A stretch of 64,000 nt of DNA from Styela clava. Its lineage: Eukaryota > Chordata > Ascidiacea > Stolidobranchia > Styelidae. The translations under genes were made by a program, and so were the position numbers. The stretch is taken from contig NC_135251.1 in assembly GCF_964204865.1 (NCBI RefSeq), forward strand, positions 17,546,001 through 17,610,000, in the 5' to 3' direction. Numbering within the stretch: position 1 is the first letter of the stretch; each line of letters begins with the position of its first letter. The notes beneath the pieces are model-generated. The model saw nothing but the letters and a program-made list of their open reading frames with translations. It was not told the origin of the DNA and searched no databases. This document shows positions 57,950-64,000 of this stretch, piece by piece.

Positions 57950-60557
57950 CATATGTCAAACATTGTAGTTAACGGCTTTGTTGTATCTTAACTTCCAAAC
58001 TATTATTTTGCATCATTCCGAATTTACAAATACTACTCCATGACTAGATGCCGCTAATGTTTTTTTGACTTTGCCATCTTATATATATATATAAATATTG
58101 GGTCATCAAGAAACTAACGTTACATTTCACTTTTGTTTTTTAAATTGAAATGACAATGGTTTTAATGTGTGAATTGAACGAGCTTCAGTATTTTCTCGTG
58201 GGAAACTTACATTGCGCTGATTTTCCTAACCACATCGTACGATTAGATAATATGTTAAAGGCCATTACCGAGCCACTAATAATCCAATAGGTTGGTGGTG
58301 ATTGATTTAATATTTTAAATCAGTGCTAACGCTAATAAATGTAATTTGTTGAGATCCAAGTAAGACTGGTTACAAATACTCATTTAGTTCAATATCCAAG
58401 CACAGCTTATTTTATGTTTCAAGGAGGCGAATACTGTGCGTGCGGGAAAGACAATATGTCTGGGCGCATGCTTGACCAAGCTTATTGTTACGAAAAAGTT
58501 CACAAGTTTCGTCACTAATAATTATAAGAAACAAACGGGCCGACACGGATGCCCTGACCAATGAACGATCCGTCAACGCAAACTACGATGAACTCCATAG
58601 GTGAATATATTCGCGGCACTCCTATAGAATCGGTAGTCTTCTTTCATTGGGCAGTGATAGACCTCCCTTGGGACACACAATAAGACAAAAGTAACCCAAT
58701 GAGTGCGTTGACGCTTAAGTTGAGAAACATAAAACTTTTGCAAATTCCAACTAAACGGTTAAATACTTATAGGCCTTGAATCTAAAATTCAGTGTAAACT
58801 AAGTTCGGTTCAAAGTGGGAGGATTATTGGAAGGATGGCATTCGATGGAGAAATTTCTAACAATCAGTCGATCGCAAGATATTAAGAAAATGTTAGTCGA
58901 TCTCGGCGATCCGCTGCGCATATTCATATATTGTAAACTGTAGTAGTTTTTAGGATAAAAGCTTTGGAATCGTGTGGTAATTGTCACAGCTCAAAAAAGC
59001 AACAGAAAGTCATAGCTATTTAAAGATGAGAATCACTCAAAAAAATTCAGAAACCCGAAAATCTGCATGCGTGCTTTTTCCGTTCGGCATTCTTTTTTTT
59101 CGATAAATATTACTATCCAAATAAAAGGTTATGAATATTTCTTTGTTTAAACCAGAAAACTGTCAAGAACAGTATAATATTCCTGAGTTCACCTTGACAC
59201 CCATGAATTTGTTGCGACGCTGCAGGTGGCTACGAGACGCACAACAAAGCATGGACCGCAGAGATCTTTACCGGGTGAGGCACAGCAGGATTTTGAGCCT
59301 GGTGCGAAGTTCGCAAGGACATTCTCATTGTAATATAAATTCTTTTTTTTTTTGAAGCATTGATCAACTGCAGAGGCATTGATATAATGAACCCAATGAA
59401 ACTTTTACTTTACAGTCCAGATTTATAAAAGAATCATTGTCACAATTCATTCTTGAGCTCTCTTGATAACGTTCACCCATCGATAAGTATACGAGCATTC
59501 AAACTGTTTTCCGAATTTTCAACCAGTTACTTCTAGCTTCAATTAAAACGAAATAAATAAATCGACTGTGAGCCGCTGCAGAGCTTTGTGTTGCAAAACC
59601 TTTTTTAGATGCCTCGTTTGAAATCCTGTATTGAAAACGACACAGTAGCAAAATTCTCCCTGGAAGGTATTTGTGTTTGTACATGATTTGACATCTATAT
59701 ACATATATTTATGTGAGATGTGTGCCTTTTTACACATAATCCGTGCCCAGCACTGCATTTTATTACGCAAATATAAGTTATTAATTTATATTCCACCCAT
59801 TCAAATATTTGTCGGCACATTAGTCGATAGTTTTTCCTCATGCGAAATGTTTTTAGGGAGTGCCTTTTTTTTCTAAAGGCATAGTGATTGCTCGACATTA
59901 CGCAAATATATGTTATTATTTTCTTTTCCACTAATTTCAGATTTTGCCGGTCCGCAAGTACATTTTATTTTACCGGTCCTCCAGGGTAGAAAGGTTGGGA
60001 ACCACTGTTCTAGAGACATATCGGTGGATTGACCGTTCAACCAATCTCAATGTTGGAATCAGAAGTTATTATCAAAGATTATTATGCTTTTCATTTATTT
60101 TTTCCCTTTTATGTATTTTGTTGGCGGCTTTTTGATTATCTCTACTTGGACCTCTATCAATTTCATACACGATCTAACACAAGTTGAACGAGTTTTATTG
60201 AAAATCATTAATGCGTTATGCCTACTTATGAAATTTATAAGTGTTATGAAGAAAAAATACAATACTTAGATGCTCATGCACATGGATACGAAAAGTAATT
60301 GTCATCATTTTTCTCGTAAGTTGGCAACATCTGAAGCAGTCTACAAAATTTGAAAACTTTGAAAAAAAGAAACAACATATTTTATGATTGCTGATAAAAC
60401 TGAAAATTTGAAACGCGGTTCAATAGTGAAAAGAAAAACAACTAGTCGATTTAGTGTTTGATAATGAGCCAAAAGTTAGCTTAATATTTCAGTAAAATCC
60501 TGTAAAGGCTTTTCTAGGTCGTTTGTAAGCCTATTCAATGTCGAATAGCATGGATTC
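57950..60557. repeat. Spacer between B3 and D, of the A type
   Basis: Follows the order of 26640-29160: open segments at 58423-58518, 58802-58950 and 59131-59355, and a hAT-like end at 59945-60007. A short deletion near 57958 removes the first part of the spacer. Differences from unit 1 are scattered over the whole length, so it is an older copy. Confidence 0.65.
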
Positions 60558-62892
60558 TTAGAACATGTCGTGACATTCGCCTCGAATTACTTCCATTCTC
60601 ATGCATGAGTGATTATTCCATGATAATGGGTACAAACAAACAAAGCGACAAATCAGAGGTTTGGGAAACATGTTAATCACTTTAGAATTCTCATCCGTGT
60701 TTCCTAAAAAGACCTATAGTAAAAAATAAAAAAAATATCATTTTACAAAATACGACAAACATTATTGTTATAATTTCGATATAAAAAAAGCACAAAAGAA
60801 ATAGATGAATAGGAAAATAACTGCAAATTTTATTGTAATTTCCAGATTCATCTTGCTTATATACTTGGAACCTTACGAAGGAAATATTAAGATAGGATTT
60901 GCATATTTAACCCGGGGAGAGGTAAACTGATAAGACGGCTTAATCATATGTCGAACCCCGGCCTCGAGTACGGCTACCAGTCCGCGCCGGGAATGAAATT
61001 AGTTGGCCAGTTATTTGTTTCCGGTTTATAGACTTGTTAGTGGAGAAAGCCGTAACCGACCGGCGCTTACGTGAACCACCCTATACGGCAGCGAAAAGTT
61101 TAGCAATTTTCTCGCACATTTGATACGAATATGCGAACCCACGAATTAGTAACTAATATAGGTAATAATGAATAGCTAATATATTTATATATATAATAGT
61201 TCTTCATCGTATTACTTTTTTTATCCCTAGTGTGCGTTTATATACAAGAATATTGTACGATACATACTTTGTCAATAGCATTATCCGTTATAGTTCTCAG
61301 AGTAGAAGTTGAATTCCCACACGCTACTTTGTATGTTTTTACCCACTGATTGAAGTCCCATCCGTATTTAATTGGGCGTCCCTGTGTTACTATTCCACCT
61401 ATAAATCTCGGACGTTGAAAATCAACCTGAATCCACTCACGATTTGCTGATAAATAACAATTCGCAAATTTAGTATAAGTTTTTTATTTTTTTATGAAAC
61501 TGTATAATATTTTTACGTGTTTAATGCAAAATAGTTTCCTCTGGATATTAGTGAAGTTGTTATAGTAATCGTTTACTTTTATAACATATTTACCAGATTT
61601 GATGGTTATACTCAGAAAACGGTAAGTATTCTGTTGGTTCATTACATGTTTAAATGCAAATAATGATACGTCGTACTCCTATTAAAATTAAAGTGTATGG
61701 AAGAGCCATGGCAATGGTACTCGTTATAAAATATGATGGGCCTCGTTTGAAAAATAAAACGAAATGTTGAGATCCAATTGATGTTAAGATACATCGAGTG
61801 GATTTGAACACAAAAATACCTACTGTTTTCTCCGGAGCACCAGGCACCTACACTAAATCCATTTGAAGCTGTATGGAAAACAGCATTTTCATCCATTCGT
61901 CCAGGATGAGCGGCATGTTGGTAATTAGAATAAGATGATGCAGTAATCGCATGATCTGGAATATCCCTGCTCTTCATTCCCATTTCACAGTAGGCTATAC
62001 TGCAATGGATATGAAACAAATTTTAATTTTATATAAATAAGTACTTCGATTTAATTTAACGGATAATCCAACTTATTTTTTTTTTTTGAAAAATTAATTT
62101 CAGTGAAACTAGTCAACTGGCCAAACAACAATCGCCGATTCAGTCGAACAGTTATATTCGATATCAGAAACGTGTGACTAGTAGCCTATATAGCATATTT
62201 TGTTGAAAATAGCGAATGTGAAAAGATTTATTATTAAAAAGGTTCTTGACCCCTTTCGAAAACGCTCATGACCGACTGTGGCGTATAGAGACCATAGGTA
62301 AATAATTTTTCCATTTCAGTTCCTATTCTGGGTAATATGAAATCTAAAAAATATACTGAATTGTGAATATCTTACGTTTAGGAATAATGTCAACGGTTTT
62401 CTTCATTTTTTCTAAAGTAAAAATGCAATAAAAAGTGGTAAGATTATCTTCATTTTCCTATATATACGTATTTTGTATAATTAAACAGTTTTAAGTTTAT
62501 TCAAATAACTTCAAAACAGTAAAATTAATTGTGTCTCACTGTTTTATTATCCACTGGACCTGAGCTAGTAAAAAATCATTGTCGTAAAGGACTCGTTTTG
62601 CAAATTGTTGGACTGAAATTCACTACTTGAGGAATTATAGCGAACAATTCATTTTTCATAAATGATATTTATTCTGTGCAATATAAGTTCTGAACAAGTA
62701 ATATGCCTGGGTTTCATGCGATTCCATAGCGAGCCCGTCCAAAGTAATCTAGAATATAATTCATGGCGTCAACGTGTCTCGGTTTCAGTTGGATAAAGCA
62801 GAACAAAACTCGTATACGTTCGGTATGTTACTTAAAACTGCAGGTATGATCACGACACAGCACCATAATATAACAAAAGTTTTATGCGACAT
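60558..62892 (-). pseudogene. D: discoidin-family gene that has lost its collagen-like region
   Basis: Exons 2-5 are present and open (62411-62376, about 61994-61824, 61446-61268, 60713-60558). Exon 3 carries two extra bases at its start; a shifted acceptor (tatag) would restore the frame with one codon fewer. Exon 1 begins normally at 62892 (MSHKTFVILWCC, signal peptide, NVYEFCSAL) but homology ends at about 62795. The collagen-like triplets, the neck and the splice donor are gone, and the frame soon stops. An internal gtatac at about 62825 could act as a donor, giving a collagen-free secreted protein. Loops: ASSYSNYQ, CSGENTNREW, IKYGWDFNQW, SWNNHSC. Confidence 0.75.
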
Positions 62893-63192
62893 ATCTATTT
62901 CATTTAATAGCAACTGCAACTAATAACAAAGTAGACTGTAGAAAATTGAAGCAAATATTTTTCATCTGTGAAATGCGTCCATATATGTTCTAATATATTA
63001 TGTAATTTAGAATAGAAATGAACATATCAGTATATCCACTGTTCAATGTGTCAAACATTGAAGTTAACGACTTTGTTCGTCTGTATCTTAATTTCCAAAC
63101 TAACATTTTGCATCATCCCGATTTTACAAATACTACTCCTATGACTAGACGCCGCTAATGTTGTTTTGACTTTGCCACATATATATATATAT

Positions 63193-63530
63193 ATACCTTG
63201 TTTCCCCGAAAATAAGACCTACCCTGAAAATAAGACCTAGTCAATAGCGCGAGTTTTTTTTTATTTTTTGACCTAGTTGATAGCAAGAAATCTCTTCAAC
63301 GCGTTTCAAATGATTGATCTAAAACGCGTGAGAGAGGAAAACGTGTTATTTAAGTAAATGGATATCGGTTGTCATATTTTTTATATTTAAAAATCTCGTA
63401 ATTCTCTACTTTGTAACATAGTTTTTGATAAATGAAAATAAAAGACATCCCCCGAAAATAAGCCCTAGTGTTATTTTTCGAAAGAAAATTGAAATAAGAC
63501 ACTGTCTTATTTTGGGGGAAACACGGTATA
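63193..63530. mobile_element. Mariner-like MITE in the upstream flank of D
   Basis: The ends taccttgtttccccgaaaat and tttgggggaaacacggta are inverted repeats flanked by TA, inserted into a TA microsatellite. Inside, the motif gaaaataagacct or gaaaataagccct is repeated. This cgtgtttcccc-type end is common to short Tc1/mariner-related elements in animals. There is no transposase frame. Confidence 0.75.
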
Positions 63531-64000
63531 TATATATACAGGGTGTCCAAAACGTTCCGCCATATTTCATAGCATTACCAATCGCAAATTTGAATAAATT
63601 TGGTTTATGATGAATGGGGACTATAACATTTCATTATAAAGACTTTATAATCGGGCGAAACTTTTTGGTATATTAGGTCATCAGGGAACTGACGTTATAT
63701 TTCACATTTTGTTTTTTTGAAGTTGAAGTTCAAAAAATGCCGAGACAATGGTATAAATGTGTGAATTAGACGAACCTCAGTATTTTCTCGTGGGAAAATC
63801 ACACTGCGCTGATTTTCCTGACCACATTGTCTGTTTTATTCATATAAAATTTTAAAGGCATCATACCTACCCACTAATCCAATAGGTTTGGTGGTGACTG
63901 ATTGATATTTTAAATCAGGAGGCGAATACTATGCGTGTGGGAAAGACGATATGTCTGGGCGCATGCTTGACCAAGCTTATTTTTACGAAACAGTTCACAA
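63531..64000. repeat. Continuation of the array flank to the window end
   Basis: About 130 bases (cagggtgtccaaaacgttcc onward, 63539-63670) are foreign to the other spacers and may belong to another small element. Then tattaggtcatcaggg resumes the array spacer to the open segment at 63918. An internal deletion in ~63900-63918 removes ~90 bases found in other copies. The array probably continues to the right. Confidence 0.6.

Overview
The window looks like nuclear DNA of an animal, most likely a tunicate (ascidian). It is AT-rich, genes are split into many short exons with canonical GT/AG borders, and non-coding DNA is littered with small hAT-type and mariner-type elements and tRNA-derived SINE-like sequence. 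The two gene families, LDL-receptor class A (LDLa) modules on an LGR/relaxin-receptor-type seven-helix receptor and secreted collagen-like plus F5/8 type C (discoidin) proteins, are metazoan. The tunicate call is an inference; no rRNA, tRNA or mitochondrial marker is present to confirm it.

Layout. (1) 1-3424: a decayed patch. An orphan antisense copy of the collagen-like exon of the right-hand family abuts a degenerate + strand copy of the GPCR, which has frameshifts and a hAT MITE inserted in one exon. (2) 3425-8578: intergenic, with one hAT MITE and a short palindrome cluster. (3) 8579-20016: a 19-exon + strand gene for a predicted 969-residue receptor with a signal peptide, about eight LDLa or LDLa-like modules and a seven-helix domain bearing LGR hallmarks, with no leucine-rich repeats between the two. 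(4) 20017-23886: intergenic, holding a broken - strand coding remnant and an 810-bp hAT element with a perfect 8-bp target duplication. (5) 23887-64000: a - strand tandem array of small secreted proteins.

Each complete array gene has five exons and encodes about 268 residues: signal peptide, a Cys-rich linker, eight Gly-X-Y triplets, a short helical neck and one F5/8 type C domain. Six copies are open throughout (A0, B1, A2, B2, A3, B3). Three (C1, C2, C3) keep only the last two exons, directly downstream of B1, B2 and B3 in the sense of transcription. One (D) has lost its collagen-like part. An A-C-B block of about 12,261 bp is repeated almost base for base: unit 1 is 23795-36055, unit 2 is 36056-48316, and unit 3 matches to about 55440 and then diverges.

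The array proteins look like secreted oligomeric recognition molecules. Differences between copies gather in four loops predicted to sit on the binding face of the F5/8 domain, while the framework is nearly constant. The C cassettes have intact splice sites and matching phases, so they could serve as alternative 3' halves of the B genes. The receptor and the array share no evident pathway; their only link is the chimeric junction at 444-449. All gene structures were read by eye from splice phases and homology between copies, without transcript data.
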